Shown: one piece after another, positions 1 through 11,782 of the stretch
How the letters are laid out: the number at the start of each line of letters is the position of its first letter
Position numbering within the stretch: position 1 is the first letter of the stretch
Notes under the pieces: generated by a model
What the model saw: only the letters and a program-made list of their open reading frames with translations
What the model was told of the DNA's origin: nothing
The model's database searches: none
Translations under genes and position numbers: made by a program
NCBI GenBank assembly: GCA_022828595.1
Contig: JAKGHH010000004.1
Coordinates: 77,714,270-77,778,269, forward strand
Source of the DNA: Nelumbo lutea
Lineage: Eukaryota > Streptophyta > Magnoliopsida > Proteales > Nelumbonaceae
Reading direction: 5' to 3'
DNA: 64,000 nt

Positions 1-94
1 AACATAAAGGTAATATCAAGGAACAAGAACAAGAACCCTTGGCAGGGACAGGGAGAGCACTCCCTGGCTCCCCCCACCTCGGAGGTCCCCGCTT

Positions 95-115
95 TGTGTG
101 TGTGTGTGTGTGTGT
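95..115. repeat. GT microsatellite
   Basis: An uninterrupted TG dinucleotide run of about ten units. It sits between G/C-rich low-complexity stretches (about 31-90 and 290-420). Confidence 0.9.
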
Positions 116-419
116 CTTAAATTTGTGTAAATACTCTAAAAATATGATTGGATGTGCTTGAATATATTTCAATATGTTTGAATATATTTGGATCTATTTT
201 GATAGGATTGTAATTGTAACTATTTTATTCAAAAAAAAGGAATGAAATGGAAATAAAAAATAAGATGAATCTGACAGCATAAAAAGTGGCAGCGAGTGGG
301 GATCCCCGACCAATCCTTGTTGAGATTGGGATGGGGAAAACCTTGTCCTCATTGGCGGGGACAAAGATGGGGATTTTCCTAGGGATGGTGATGGGGAGTA
401 GCTCCCTGTCCCCCCTGCC

Positions 420-905
420 CCATTGCCATTCCTATTGCCTTCTTCATCTTATTTAGCATCTCTTTCACTTCATTTATTGTAATTTTATGAAGGCTCGTGT
501 TATTTATAACACTATTAGTATGATTAATATCTCCCTCCACTAATACCCTCTACGTGTTGTTCATTTAATAATTTTGCAAAATAGTTTTTCCATCTTTCTT
601 TGACTTCCTCATCTTTTATCAAAACTCTTTGATATTCATCTTTAATACACCTAACAAGGTTTAAACCCTTACCTTTCCTTTCTCTCATCCTTGCTAGTCT
701 ATAAATTCCCTTTTCTCACTCTTTAGTGTGCCTGGTTTATGATAGATCTCATCGTAGGCCTTAAATTTAACTCCATTTACTTTCTTTTTTAGCTTTGTTC
801 TTTTCCAAGTCTTATCTATTTTTAGATTTTTGCCGATCTTTGTAACATGCTTGTTTTAACCCGAATATGTTTTTAACCTCTTCATTTCACCACCAAGTTT
901 TTTTA
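420..905 (-). mobile_element. LINE (non-LTR retrotransposon) ORF2 fragment
   Basis: Read on the minus strand, this stretch carries scattered blocks typical of plant LINE ORF2 between the endonuclease and reverse transcriptase. These are a TWW*NEEV block near 870-900, then YRLARMRERKGKG, RCIKDEYQRVL and KDEEVKERWKNYF near 570-720. Several stops and frame changes interrupt it, so it is a dead 5'- and 3'-truncated copy. It probably lies in a large intron of the PRL1-like gene that starts at 3522 on the same strand. Confidence 0.75.
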
Positions 906-2640
906 GCACTTTTCCATTTCCCTTTAGATTCTCCTACAACATAAGAAAACCAAGGGCTATATTAACAAAGAGACAAACAAAGAAATATTTCATTCTAACA
1001 TTTAAAATAATATATCATGAAAGGACACATTAATGCTCCAAGGAGTAAATAGAGCAAGAATAGACACCTTTCTTTTTCTCTAAACTTCTAGAGAGTAGAG
1101 AATATCCACCAACACCTACCCAACAACAAAGATCTAATATCAAGCATTCAAGCTCTTCCAAGCCACAGCCAACATAGTTACCATTCTTAAGGATTTTACT
1201 TGAGAAATATAAGAAAGCAATACCTACCAAAAATCAAGCTAATTCTCAAACCAATGAAACAAAGGCTCTAGCACAGTGATTATCTGTTGTATTGTACATT
1301 ACTTCAGACATTCATTCTGAACCTCTGCTAGTAATTTGAGAACAAGAAAGCTCCCCATTCAAAATATTAAAAAAAATCACAAAACTACATTTTGTTCCTG
1401 AAAAGAAAAGTCAAAGAAGTTTTCATCATTCAATAACTTTATTTCCAATCTCCCACAAGCGGTTTAAACAATTCTCTCATGTACATCTTTTTTGTCATTT
1501 AATGAAGTTTGAAGTTACTTGTTTCAAAAGAAAATAACAACAGACTATGGCTGTGTATGACATGCATGGTAGACATGCCACTATTGTATTTTACTACGAT
1601 GTTCTCCACATTCTGATAACTTAATTTCATTGATTATTTATCCCTTTACAGCATTATCACGCCATTCCAACTTCATCCACATCTATTTCATCCTAAACCT
1701 AAGCTCCGCTGGTTTTATCTGAAATGTTTCTGGTCTTCCCAATCAACTTGGTTCAGGCAAGTATGTTTCTCTGAAAAAGAAATTAAGATTGACCATGCCA
1801 ACAACACTAGTGTACCTCCACAGAAACCCCTTATGACTTATGAGGGCGTTTCTACTACTGGCATTGGATAAGTTTATCAGTTTCACCCAAGACACTTCAT
1901 GCCAAAGTAACCAAATTGTTGGTGTTACATTTCCTAAAAGTCCAATCATCTATCTTCTCTCCAATTTATGTATCTTCATAAAACAAACCACACATCATCT
2001 ATCTTAACTCCAATATGAATTCCATAATCACATAACATAATTGCAAGCCTATAAGATTATAATAACAAATGATGTATGGATCTTAATACAGGAAAAAAAA
2101 GTCTGCTCAGGGCTTCAACACCCTATGCAAAATGAGGGGATTGTTCAATATAAATGTTCTAATCAAGGAAAACAATACAAGTCATTTGTAAATTTATACA
2201 CAGGTCACGATCTTCATGTTTGACTATGTCTAATATGACCTCCCTAATCATGAATTGTGAGTCGGTGCTCTATTGGCATAAATCAATTCAAAGTTGCCCT
2301 TAACCATGGACATGGAAAATGTAAGCGCATGCTAATGATGGCCATCAAGCATCAATATGTATTTCAGCAGGTCCCAACTCTATTGGAAGTCAAAACGGTT
2401 GTAACTTTGATTCTCTATTATCTTGCTATTTGTTGCAAAAATTGGGATAAGGATTACCCTCATGTCTCATATGAATTATGATCTACTTGATCTGGCCCCT
2501 TCATGTTCAGATGATGGTTCCAACCAGCCTCTTTGGTTTACTAGGGCAACAAACCAGTATGTACTGCCTTGACATGCCTATATCAATTTTATACCGCAAA
2601 TAATGGGTCATTAGTCATTACACAAATACACGGTGTTAGA
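906..2640. other. no gene recognised; presumed PRL1 intron
   Basis: AT-rich sequence with only short, unconvincing reading frames. Because a PRL1-like gene starts at 3522 on the minus strand and its WD40 exons are not visible here, this is most simply intron. I looked on the minus strand for WD40-type exons and saw none. Confidence 0.4.
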
Positions 2641-2645
2641 TGGTC

Positions 2646-2957
2646 CTAGTTATTCGGGGTGTTGGGTGGTGGACCTGATATAGACCTGATCTTTGGCATC
2701 TTTTGCACAAAGTGGTTGCTCTCAGACCAACACAAGTTCTCATGCTTGTCAGACTGAGATTTTACCTTTGCACCAAACAATGTATTGTCCCCCTGCACAT
2801 CAACAGTCTTGCTCGATGGCGAGCAATCAGGAAAAAAACTAACTATAACACTGTTAATTACACACCCAATGTTAACTATTACCTTGAGGATTCTGCATGT
2901 TCCTCGAACCAGACTCTCATTCAGAAGAATGTGATATATATACCCCACAAAACTCAT
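2646..2957 (-). other. unassigned open stretch, possible exon or element remnant
   Basis: A minus-strand frame of about 100 codons without stops, serine- and lysine-rich in its second half (for example SSKTVDVQGDNTLFGA). It lies downstream of PRL1 exon 2 on the same strand, where the variable linker exon of PRL1 would be expected, but I could not match it to PRL1. It has no recognisable domain. It may be chance, a transposon remnant or a diverged exon. Confidence 0.2.
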
Positions 2958-3150
2958 GACAAATAGTAATTGTCGCAGTTCTAGCTTGGGGATTGTGTGC
3001 TACAAACCATTCAACGAAGATAAAAAAGGATTTAAATCGAAAGGTTTGCTCCGCATGTGAAATAACTAATCATAGCTAAATAATTTCAGAATAAAAACAT
3101 TGGCACTCATAGAAACTAATGAAGTGGAAACCAGTTAAGATGATACTGAC

Positions 3151-3522
3151 CTTGTAGCTAATCCGCAACTTCTTACTGTACCACATGCATACGAGGTAAA
3201 ATAGAAAGATTAGAATACTATAACAACCAAATAATACTGAGAATGGAAACAGACGACAAAAAAAATCAAATTATACTGAGAATTGGTTCAAATAGAAGAA
3301 CTTCATGGAAGCAAGAAAACAACTAAAGTAGGGGTTCCCTGGAGAAGTTTGGAAATATAATAGAGAGAAAAAAATAAAGCATGGATACCTCTCAGGATCG
3401 GGAGGGGCGAAGTGGCCATGTATGGGGGAGAAGAGATCGAGTGCTCGTTTTAATGACTTGAAGCTGAGTTTCTTCAAGGACTGTGGCTCGACGGGCTCCA
3501 TCTCCGACGTCGGCCCCGGCAT
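3151..3522 (-). CDS. PRL1: PRL1-like WD40 protein, first two coding exons (partial)
   Basis: Exon 1 (3389-3522) starts at the ATG at 3522-3520 and encodes 44 codons beginning MPGPTSEMEPVEPQSLKKLS and ending HFAPPDPE. This is the N-terminus of plant PLEIOTROPIC REGULATORY LOCUS 1. The donor is AG/GTATCC. Exon 2 (3151-3175) is only 25 nt, has an acceptor CAG/T and a donor AAG/GTCAGT, and adds SKKLRISYK, matching the next conserved PRL1 segment. PRL1 is a nuclear WD40 protein of the spliceosome-associated NineTeen/MAC complex. It is linked to sugar, stress and immune responses and to SnRK1 regulation. The linker and WD40 exons are not recognised to the left, so intron 2 is long or runs off the window. 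The gene assignment is from recognition of the N-terminus; the splice sites are read directly. Confidence 0.85.
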
Positions 3523-5547
3523 CTCTTTCCCTCTCTATTTTACTTTCGGCTGACTAAAGAGGCGTGGCCAGAATGCTAACCAAAATAGAGGGGACTAGGG
3601 GAGGGCCGACAGTGTGCAAACTGTACCGGGTTAACTCGGACCCAACTCCAAAAAAATAAAGTGAGATTGGGTTGGTTGAATGTCGGGTTGACGTTGAAAA
3701 ATACGAACCCGGCCTAACTTCCGCTTGAGACCAGCTGACCAGGGAAACCGACTCAACAATATACCGGATAGATACGATATGCCATGCACGTATCCAATAA
3801 AAATTCATCAAGTGGGTGTTTTGCATCGATGTTGTTTTTTGAGAAAACAGCTTCATATCAGAAAAAGCGGTGCTTCAGAAAGTGGCCTCTTATTTGATAC
3901 TGTTTTTTTATAACAAATATTGTTTCATACCACATATTGGAAATCAAGAAAGTGTAGTCTAAAGTAATACCAAATTTGATGTTTTCTCAAAAACAGCTCG
4001 ATGTTGCTAATAGTGCAATGATATAGCATCAATGTGGCATCATCTTAAACATTAGATAATATGACCAATATTGAAAACAGTTCTACTACACTGGTACCAA
4101 ACAAAACCAATGTTGTTTTCCAAGAAAACATCATATGTGGCAGCACTGCTTCCAAATGAAAAATAAATATTATTTTATGAGAAAACAATGCTTACAACTC
4201 ACACATGCCCAATACCGTTTTTATGAAAAAATGGTATAATGTTCCAAACACCAATGCCAAATACCTACCAAATTTCATACTTTTTAAGTCAAACAAAGCA
4301 TCAAATTCGGGGTTCTCTTTGGTCAAAGTTATTCTACTATCATGTTGCATCATGGCTATCATTATGTAGGGATTTGGGATTATAAATTAATTCCACCTCA
4401 TAAATTTTTATATGTTTGTACAAGTAGTAAGTGACAAGTGAGGGAATTTATTACAATACAAGAGATACTATAGCATAGGTGGGGGCTCGAAACAATTTAT
4501 TAAAAAGCTATAAAAATTTGTGATGAATAGCAAACCATAAATTCCCTCTTTATCGTACTCTAAATGACTAACTCTTTGATTGATTTAAAGATTTAAATAT
4601 TTAGATAATTATCATTTGCAAGTATTAAGGTGCTATTAAAATATTATAATTTAATTCAGGGAAATATACTTAAACATATCTTGAATTTTCATAAGTTGAC
4701 TTAAACATACCTAAGATTTTTAAATAGATTCAAATATACCTTGTGCGCTGATCCTACTAGACTAAAACGTACCTCCATTAGTGAAACAACTAATTTAATA
4801 ATTTTTAAATCCTATTTTACCCTTTCAGATAGGAAAAGTGAGATGGAAGAAGAATAGAATTAGGCCATTTCTAGATTAAAATGCATCAATACAACCCCTT
4901 TCATCATATTGGGGTGCATCAATATTTTGAACCTTGTGGAAGTAATGATGTCAATAGCTTGGGTTAAACGAAACGTCACCTTTTTAATCTGATATTATCA
5001 TATTGGATTTGGCATTTGAGGCACCCTGGAGCAGGTTTTTAAAAACAAACATGAAGCCTATGTTGATTTGTTTTCCTTATAGGCTGGTCAGCCCATGATA
5101 GATTAGCATATGTTTATAAATTTGGATTTACTCTTCATAGAGCATTCCTCACACTAAGTGACCATTCAAACAATTCAAGTGCTTGGGGAAGGATGACTTG
5201 AAAACTTTAGAGTTAAGGCTAGTTAAAGTAGATAATACCCATATCAAGAATGCATTTGAGACCATATTTTTAGGGTGATTAATTATTGGCATAGATCGTC
5301 ATTTATTGCTCAGGCGTAAAGCACATGGATTTATTGTGTGACTTGTGCCACATATATACACATACATACACACGCACGCACACAGAGACCACCGCACATG
5401 AGTTCAAAATTTTCATAGTAGAATTTGAAATTTTGAAAGAAAATGAAGGATAAAAAGGTTACAAGGTATCTTTTAGTCTTTCTAAAAAACTCAAGATATG
5501 TTTAAGTCCATTTAAGAAAACTCAAAGTATATTGTTTTACCCTTAAT
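3523..5547. other. PRL1 upstream region and intergenic sequence
   Basis: Positions 3523 to about 3740 form the upstream flank of the minus-strand PRL1-like gene and hold its 5' UTR and promoter; no clear TATA box is seen. From about 3750 on the sequence is AT-rich with many short CCAATG/CATCGATGTTG-like words, and a small CA-rich patch near 5360-5385. No gene is supported. Confidence 0.5.
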
Positions 5548-5554
5548 AAGCATG

Positions 5555-5659
5555 GTTTTTTTTTTTTTTTGTATTGAACCGATAGCATGGCTCGAAACCG
5601 CATCACTTCTAGGACTACCCAATCTATGTACTAACTGAGCCACCACTCAATTGATAGGC
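5555..5659 (-). mobile_element. tRNA-derived SINE, short copy
   Basis: On the minus strand there is a tRNA-like head with an A box (TGGCTCAGTTAGT near 5625-5640) and a B box (GGTTTCGAGCC near 5588-5600). A poly(A) tail follows, seen as the T run at 5556-5570. A perfect 7 bp target-site duplication AAGCATG flanks it at 5548-5554 and 5660-5666. This is the layout of a Pol III SINE inserted by LINE machinery. The family is not identified. Confidence 0.7.
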
Positions 5660-5666
5660 AAGCATG

Positions 5667-7507
5667 TGATTGTGTATGTGTGCATGCAACTATGCAGTAT
5701 GAATACGCATCAATAACTTTAAAGGTAAATTACAACAGCCACCCTATACAACTATATCTCAGGAGACAATGACATTTAAACTCCCAAACTTTGTTTTACA
5801 ACAAAGACCCTCCTTAACTTTTGAATCCCAACATTTTATCCTTGTCATCATCATTTTGTTCGTTAACTTCATAGAATATTCCTTTCAACATTTCTAAAAC
5901 CTCAAATTACCCTTATTTCATTTTACGATATTACTTTGCTTTTATTAACCTAGTTTTTTTTCCTAAAACCCCAAATCTTACATGTTTCTCTGACTTTCTT
6001 TCAAAGTTCATATTAAAGATGCTTTAAGAATGATCGGTTCATCAATGTCTTGAGAACAATTTGTACTCTATAATGGTTATTTTCATCATTTTGATATTTA
6101 TTATTGTTAGCGCATAGAATTTTAAATGGGATTAAACTGATTTACTTTCACCACCAATCAACTCTAATTTTTTGTGTGTTGGGATTAAACTGATCCAATA
6201 GGAACACTTGACACTATATGAGAATCCCATTTTTCTCAATAAGCATGTTGTTGCCTATATTTAAGTATTCAAATGGGTCAAGATGGGTGGATTAAGTTGG
6301 ATTGTGACCCGTGTATAAAAGGGCAGACCAATGCACAATGCACGAGACTCCACCAATGTGGGGGATTACGACTCATGTATGCATTAAAAATATGGACTAC
6401 TAACAGATGTGGGTGGTTGGTGGATGGGCTGGCATTGTGGTTGTAAATGGATAAAATCAGGCAGTACCCAGTTTCAAATCCAATTAGAAATCTAATATCC
6501 AAATTCAATTTGATATTTGATGGATATTGAAAATTAAATTAATGTTTGAATTCAAGTTCAATTAAACATTCAAATATTATTAATTACTTTAGATATCTAA
6601 TAAATATTTTATTTATATACAGTATAAAGTTATATAAATTATGTACATAATTTAAATATCATATATAAAAATTCTATAAATTTTTTTAAACATTTTATAT
6701 ATTATATAAGAATTAAATAATTAGTTGAATTCAAATACTTATTGAATCAAATGAGGTTATATATATCCGAATTTGATCAATTATGATATTTGAATTATCT
6801 ACATTCGATTGGATTACATTGAATCGCAACATTCAAGACTGAATTTTCGAATACCATTGACACCCCTAATTGTCATTCAACCCAACCCATCCATTTCCCA
6901 CCCCATAAGGCCTTAATTGGGATATAATGAATCTATGAACGTGTATGACCAATGTGACAGTATTGTCCACTAAACCCCCTCCCTAAATTTTTGTAGTCCC
7001 TTCATGATAATGGGACAATCTTAATTCCTAAATCTTATATGCAACTCCTTTTTGTTTGCATCTCATATAATGGGGTGAGCTGCACATGAATGCCAAAACC
7101 TGTGCTAAGTGTTTCTGAGACCTTTGGTCAGTAAGATAATGGAGGGTAATGTGAACAAGTTAGCCACATGCAAATTTTCTTTTTAAGCTTAAAAGGCCAT
7201 TTGTGACTGGGTGTCATTCACCTCTTTTGCAGCAAAATGCAGTGATTGGTTACACATTTACACTACACCAATGCGCTTTGCTTGATAATCAGATCAAGTA
7301 GGCACAAAGTTGTAAGCATGGTCAATGAGTACGTAGAAATTTTTTTGACACATGTCCCTTAATATACTCATTAAACGTGCTTACTATATTGTGCCTACTA
7401 GATCCTGTCCCCTTTCTTTGCATCGCGTGGTCGCGTTTACCTTCAAACAAGCAACTGAAAATGTTTCCCTGTGAGCTTGGATACGGAGAGAATGATATCA
7501 AAGGAAC
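5667..7507. other. intergenic, AT-rich, no gene seen
   Basis: No supported coding sequence. The block from 6500 to 6870 is strongly AT-rich and ends in ATTGACACCCCTAATT. That is the complement of the TAGGGGTG terminus common in plant hAT-like MITEs, so 6250-6870 may be a decayed element with a lost left end. Confidence 0.4.
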
Positions 7508-7511
7508 TTAA

Positions 7512-7612
7512 GGTCCGTTTGGTTTATAGTTGGAATTGGAATCGGATCAGATATGAAATAGTCCATTCAGATTCTGATTCCAGACCCCTATTATTGTGAA
7601 TCAAACGGGGCC
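7512..7612. mobile_element. short MITE, GGTCCGTTTGG-type
   Basis: A 101 bp palindromic element with terminal inverted repeats (GGTCCGTTTGGTTTATAG at the left, the complement of GGCCCCGTTTGATTC at the right). It is flanked on both sides by TTAA (7508-7511 and 7613-7616). The TTA-type target and the GTTTGG ends resemble PIF/Harbinger MITEs. Related copies are at 15630-16345 and, partly, at 38635-38850. Confidence 0.7.
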
Positions 7613-7616
7613 TTAA

Positions 7617-8571
7617 ATACTACTTTACAAATCTCTACTAAGAATTGGTCCAAAGCAATTACACCGAATATAATCATCAAATTTCCCAATAAATTCAAAG
7701 TTATGTATAATATTTGTCCTAATCACTCCATTACCAAGATCATGAATCCACCACATAACTCGAATGATAGCATGAATGTTGATGGATGCATGACAATTGA
7801 CGTACAACACAGCAAAGTTCATCCTCATTTACTTCAGCCCCATCCAAGTTACATTTATATATCAATCAATTAAACAGTTGAGCACAATTCGGATTAGCTG
7901 AATGTTTTAGCTATTTAGCGGGCTGTAAAACCAAGTATGAGGTTCCATGCCAGTAATAAATTGATGGGCCCTACCGTAAACGATGTAGGCCCCAACCCCA
8001 TGTATTTAATATTGACGTATAACCTTATCATTGGTTCTATAGCTCACTGAACAACTAAAGTGTTCAGCTAAACCTTGCTCTATAATACTCAAGCCATTCA
8101 AGTTACAGATGATTATTCTTCCTCCAAAAAGATAGGTGAGCAGGATAGTACTCAAGCTGCTCAAATTACTGAACACCATAAATAGCCCTTGAAACTAACG
8201 GTTAGGATATGATCATACCTAGACTACACATCATGAATCCACAATAAGAGTTCAAGCTATTTTTCCTACTGAAAGAAAGTGACAATATGGCAACTAGTGA
8301 AGTTCACATCTAATGATTAATGAACGTATTTAGAGAATCTCAAGAACTCCAATAGAATGATAAAATTGAAGACGTTTCGTCCCCAAAATCCAACATCTAA
8401 GTTTCCACAATGAGCATACCTAACACCTTTTGCAGGCCGGAATGTAAGAGCCTGAGCATGCAGTCTATACAGTCATACAAATTAAAACAATCACTGGCCA
8501 ACTTAATAGAATATCCTCTCCAAGATTAACCAAACATAGATAACAGGTGAATATTCAATATTCTATGCATG
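7617..8571. other. intergenic, no gene seen
   Basis: Ordinary AT-rich sequence with no reading frame of coding character on either strand and no recognisable element up to the solo LTR at 8577. Confidence 0.45.
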
Positions 8572-8576
8572 GACAT

Positions 8577-9485
8577 TGATGGAGGGTGATTTGGCCCGAC
8601 CTCATAGCACGGGTACACGTGTGCGTGACCTTACAGTGACTCAACGCGACAGCACAGCAGGCACAGCCGCAACTCAGAGGGAAGGTCCCATCGAGTTCAG
8701 CTCAACAATTCGGCGGAATAGACTACTCGTCAAGAGTCGCCTGGCTTGCACCACCACCCCAGGGGCTAAGGCACCTTGAGCTACCTTCGAGCTCGGGGTC
8801 CCCTGACCTTTCCTAATACCCGAGCTTCCCCCAGCGGATCCTGGGTCACTCCCAGACAGAAACACACCGACCCGCCTATAGACACCCCGAGGAGAAGGCA
8901 CCTCGGGCCAGATAGCTCGGCTTAGCTTGCCCCAGGCAGCTCGCCGCTTATGAGATAGCTCGGCACAGGGTACCTCGCGGAAGGGTGGTTCAGAATACCG
9001 CAGGAAGACCTTAGACCTCTTGCCCGACCACCGTACCCGACAAATCTAGAGGCAACAGTCATATCCCTCGTCAGATAGCGTCGTACCGGCCATCTTCAGA
9101 AGGTGCTTTACACCTGACAGGCACGTACCCTGCAACGACGGCCCCGCGCATACCACCTCATCCCTATCAATAACGGCTGTGGCAGGCTGACAGTGGCGGT
9201 TGTACCTGCCCTATCAGAGGCCAATGGGTCGGATGTAACAGATTTCTGCTACAAGGAGTTTAATATCAAGGAGGACAGGTATGTTCAGGATCTTCATCAT
9301 CTACACTCGCGCTATCTGCACTCTTAGCCTTCATCTTCTCCTTGCTTCTCCTACAGAGTACTAACTTAAGCATCAGAGTGTTCCCGCTAGGTAACCCCCC
9401 CGGGGATTCTTCTTCTTCTCCACCTCAGGTATCTTCCAGGAGCCACGTGAGTACCAGCTAGGAGTGACCGGATCACGCTACATCA
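8577..9485 (+). mobile_element. solo LTR of a Ty3/gypsy (Tat-like) retrotransposon
   Basis: A 909 bp GC-rich island begins TGATGGAGGG and ends CTACATCA. It is bordered by a perfect 5 bp duplication GACAT (8572-8576 and 9486-9490). The start (TGATGGAGGGTGATTTGGCC) and the block ACTAACTTAAGCATCAGAGTG near 9360-9380 match the organisation of the 3' LTR at 49474-50287, so it is the same broad family. No internal region remains, so it arose by recombination between the two LTRs of a full element. Confidence 0.9.
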
Positions 9486-9535
9486 GACATTATGAAGATG
9501 CCTATCTTCACTCCACCTTACACTTATAGACCTTG

Positions 9536-9760
9536 TGATCATGATCATCAACATCATCAAAGCCTTATCCCAACTATATGGGATCTCCTACATGAATCCT
9601 GCTTCGCCATTCTATTATGATTAATGTCATATCAATCGTTAAATTATTAGCGCTTAAATCATTTCTTATTAGTTTGACCCATGTCCTTTTTGGTTTACCC
9701 CTACCCCTTTAGGTCCCTTCAATTTGCAACAAATCACACTTGTACACCTTATAAACATCT
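9536..9760 (-). mobile_element. LINE 3' end fragment
   Basis: The minus strand reads GRGKPKRTWVKLIRNDL and then EWRSRIHVGDP followed by a stop. This is the conserved carboxyl end of one plant LINE lineage. The remaining upstream part is missing, as expected from 5' truncation. The solo LTR lies just beyond its 3' side. Confidence 0.7.
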
Positions 9761-11159
9761 TTTATTATCTCATAACTCATAAGCATTTAATTGATGATAA
9801 TTATGATCTAGATATGCTTACTATTTCTAAAAGAATATGGTAAGGGTAACCAAATGCCAACCTTTGACATTTTGGAATAACAACATTGTAGAACTTTTAT
9901 CTCACAAACTACTAGATGTGATCTCCTATGTAATTATATATACCAAGTGGTACATCTAGTAATGGTTCTATTTATAAGTAATGGAGAGAATTCTTTCAAA
10001 AAAGGCAAACCCCAGGCTAAATTAGAATCATAAGCAACAATCATTTTAAAGGTGCGTTATTAGGTTGTGTTGATGAATGATTTTTGAGTTGGGTGTTAAT
10101 AGGTGATTTAATATATTGTAAGTTGTACCTATGGCCATTAGAGTTTAAACAATTTAAGCTATGTAGGACTTGAATGTACACTGCTACGTACAGTTATACT
10201 TCATAGTTTATACACAGTAACATGATTCTGTACTCTACATGCAAAATAATACAAAATACAATGTTTTGTACTTTACATATTTGTATTTGTAACTCTTTCC
10301 AAACAATGCCAATTGGTAGATTTAATAATAAATCTATTAAGAATCATAAAGAATGTAACCTAGGGTGTTCAATTTGGGCTAAGTGCATTCAAACCCAGAT
10401 GATCCAAAACAACCATTTCTTGACCTCCAGGCTGGCACTTTTATAGGGCACATAATGTAGATTATAGGCTTTGGTTGGGATTTTGGGAGCTACCAATGAC
10501 AATGAGTTCGGTTGGGATTAGATGGACATATTGGGTAATCCCAAATGTACAAGTATAATACATAAAATGATAAATAACAGTTTTTATCCATAAACAACAG
10601 TAATTTAACCAGTGCCTAGAGAGAACATAAGTTTATGTCTTGTTGATTTGGTGCAACCTTGTTAGCCGGTATGACACTCCACACCCCAAATAAACATGGG
10701 TGGCACTGAGGTTGGATTATGAATTTGGTTGACAATCAGCTATCATGGTTAATTGCAACCCAAGGTATTTGCACTAGTACTTGCTATATAACTTGCTACT
10801 AAATTTTTAGCATTGTCTTGTGCAAACGAAGTTACAATCCAAAGATGCAAAAATCAAGGGTCAAGAAGAAAAGAGATCCCATAGTTGTCAAGGCAATGCC
10901 TAGATGACAAGGTGCCCTTGGAGTTTTGCCTCCCCTAATCGTCAAGCAATGTTATATACTAATTTCTTTTTATTATTTTCTTATTTGTTAGGGTTTAATC
11001 AACACAAACATTGTTAAATGTTGTATTTAACCCTTGAAGCCTTCAAAACCTGAAACAACAAGCAAGGAAAAACTTAAATTTTGTCTAATCAACATGAAGT
11101 TCATATTTTTTTAATTTTCTTCCACTTCTTCTTTTCCTATAACAACATAGGGGTTCAAC

Positions 11160-11198
<39 letters not shown>

Positions 11199-11499
11199 TT
11201 TTCTTCCTTTATTCTTTTTTCTTATGAATATATTGATTTTCTATACTTTAACATGAAGTTCAAACCTAAGGAACTACCCTAGGATAATATGTTTTTTACT
11301 TAAAAAATCCATCATGGGGTGGGGGAGGAGGTGGAAAGGCCAAAGGGGGCAAAACAAGTTTAACAAGGGAAACGTAAAATGCCATTTAAAAGTTATTAGT
11401 CATATGATGCTTTGGAGTCCTAATAAAACATATACAAATACAAATCTTCACGTTTAACTTGTATTTATGTTCCTTAAATTCAACTTCTCATTCAAAACT
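9761..11499. other. intergenic, includes a TA microsatellite
   Basis: No gene seen. A run of TA dinucleotides spans about 11163-11195. Around 10870-10960 there is an AGTTGTCAAGGCAATGCC-type stretch that resembles ends of degenerate MITEs, but no second end is visible. Confidence 0.45.
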
Positions 11500-11782
11500 A
11501 TTTTTTTAATAGAGCCAAATGGTGCTACACAAGACGGGGGGTGGCACATCCCCACAGATCACCAGAACAAATGAAAGCTTACAAGGATTAATAGAAACCA
11601 CACCATTGATAGATGATTGCGTTTCATGAACCAATCAGTCAACAACTTGATTTGCTTCACATAAGACACGTATGTAGGTTATACCATTCACAAACAAATC
11701 CTTCATCTCCGGGCAATCTTGAATGATGTTTTTAAGGTTCCACAACAAGGCTTTTGATGTGGCTCATTGGGCACTTCTTATC
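11500..11782 (-). mobile_element. LINE RNase H C-terminus and 3' end (part 2 of split LINE)
   Basis: The minus strand reads ALLWNLKNIIQDCPEMKD and YIRVLCEANQVVD, the C-terminal half of a LINE RNase H domain (RVT_3 type). A short 3' tail follows ending near the T run at 11503-11509. This continues the RNase H that stops abruptly at 13178. The two are halves of one LINE separated by the insert at 11783-13173. Confidence 0.7.

Noticed and set aside
8576..8901. GC-rich reading frames of 67-75 codons
   Set aside because: Inside the solo LTR at 8577-9485; open only because of base composition.
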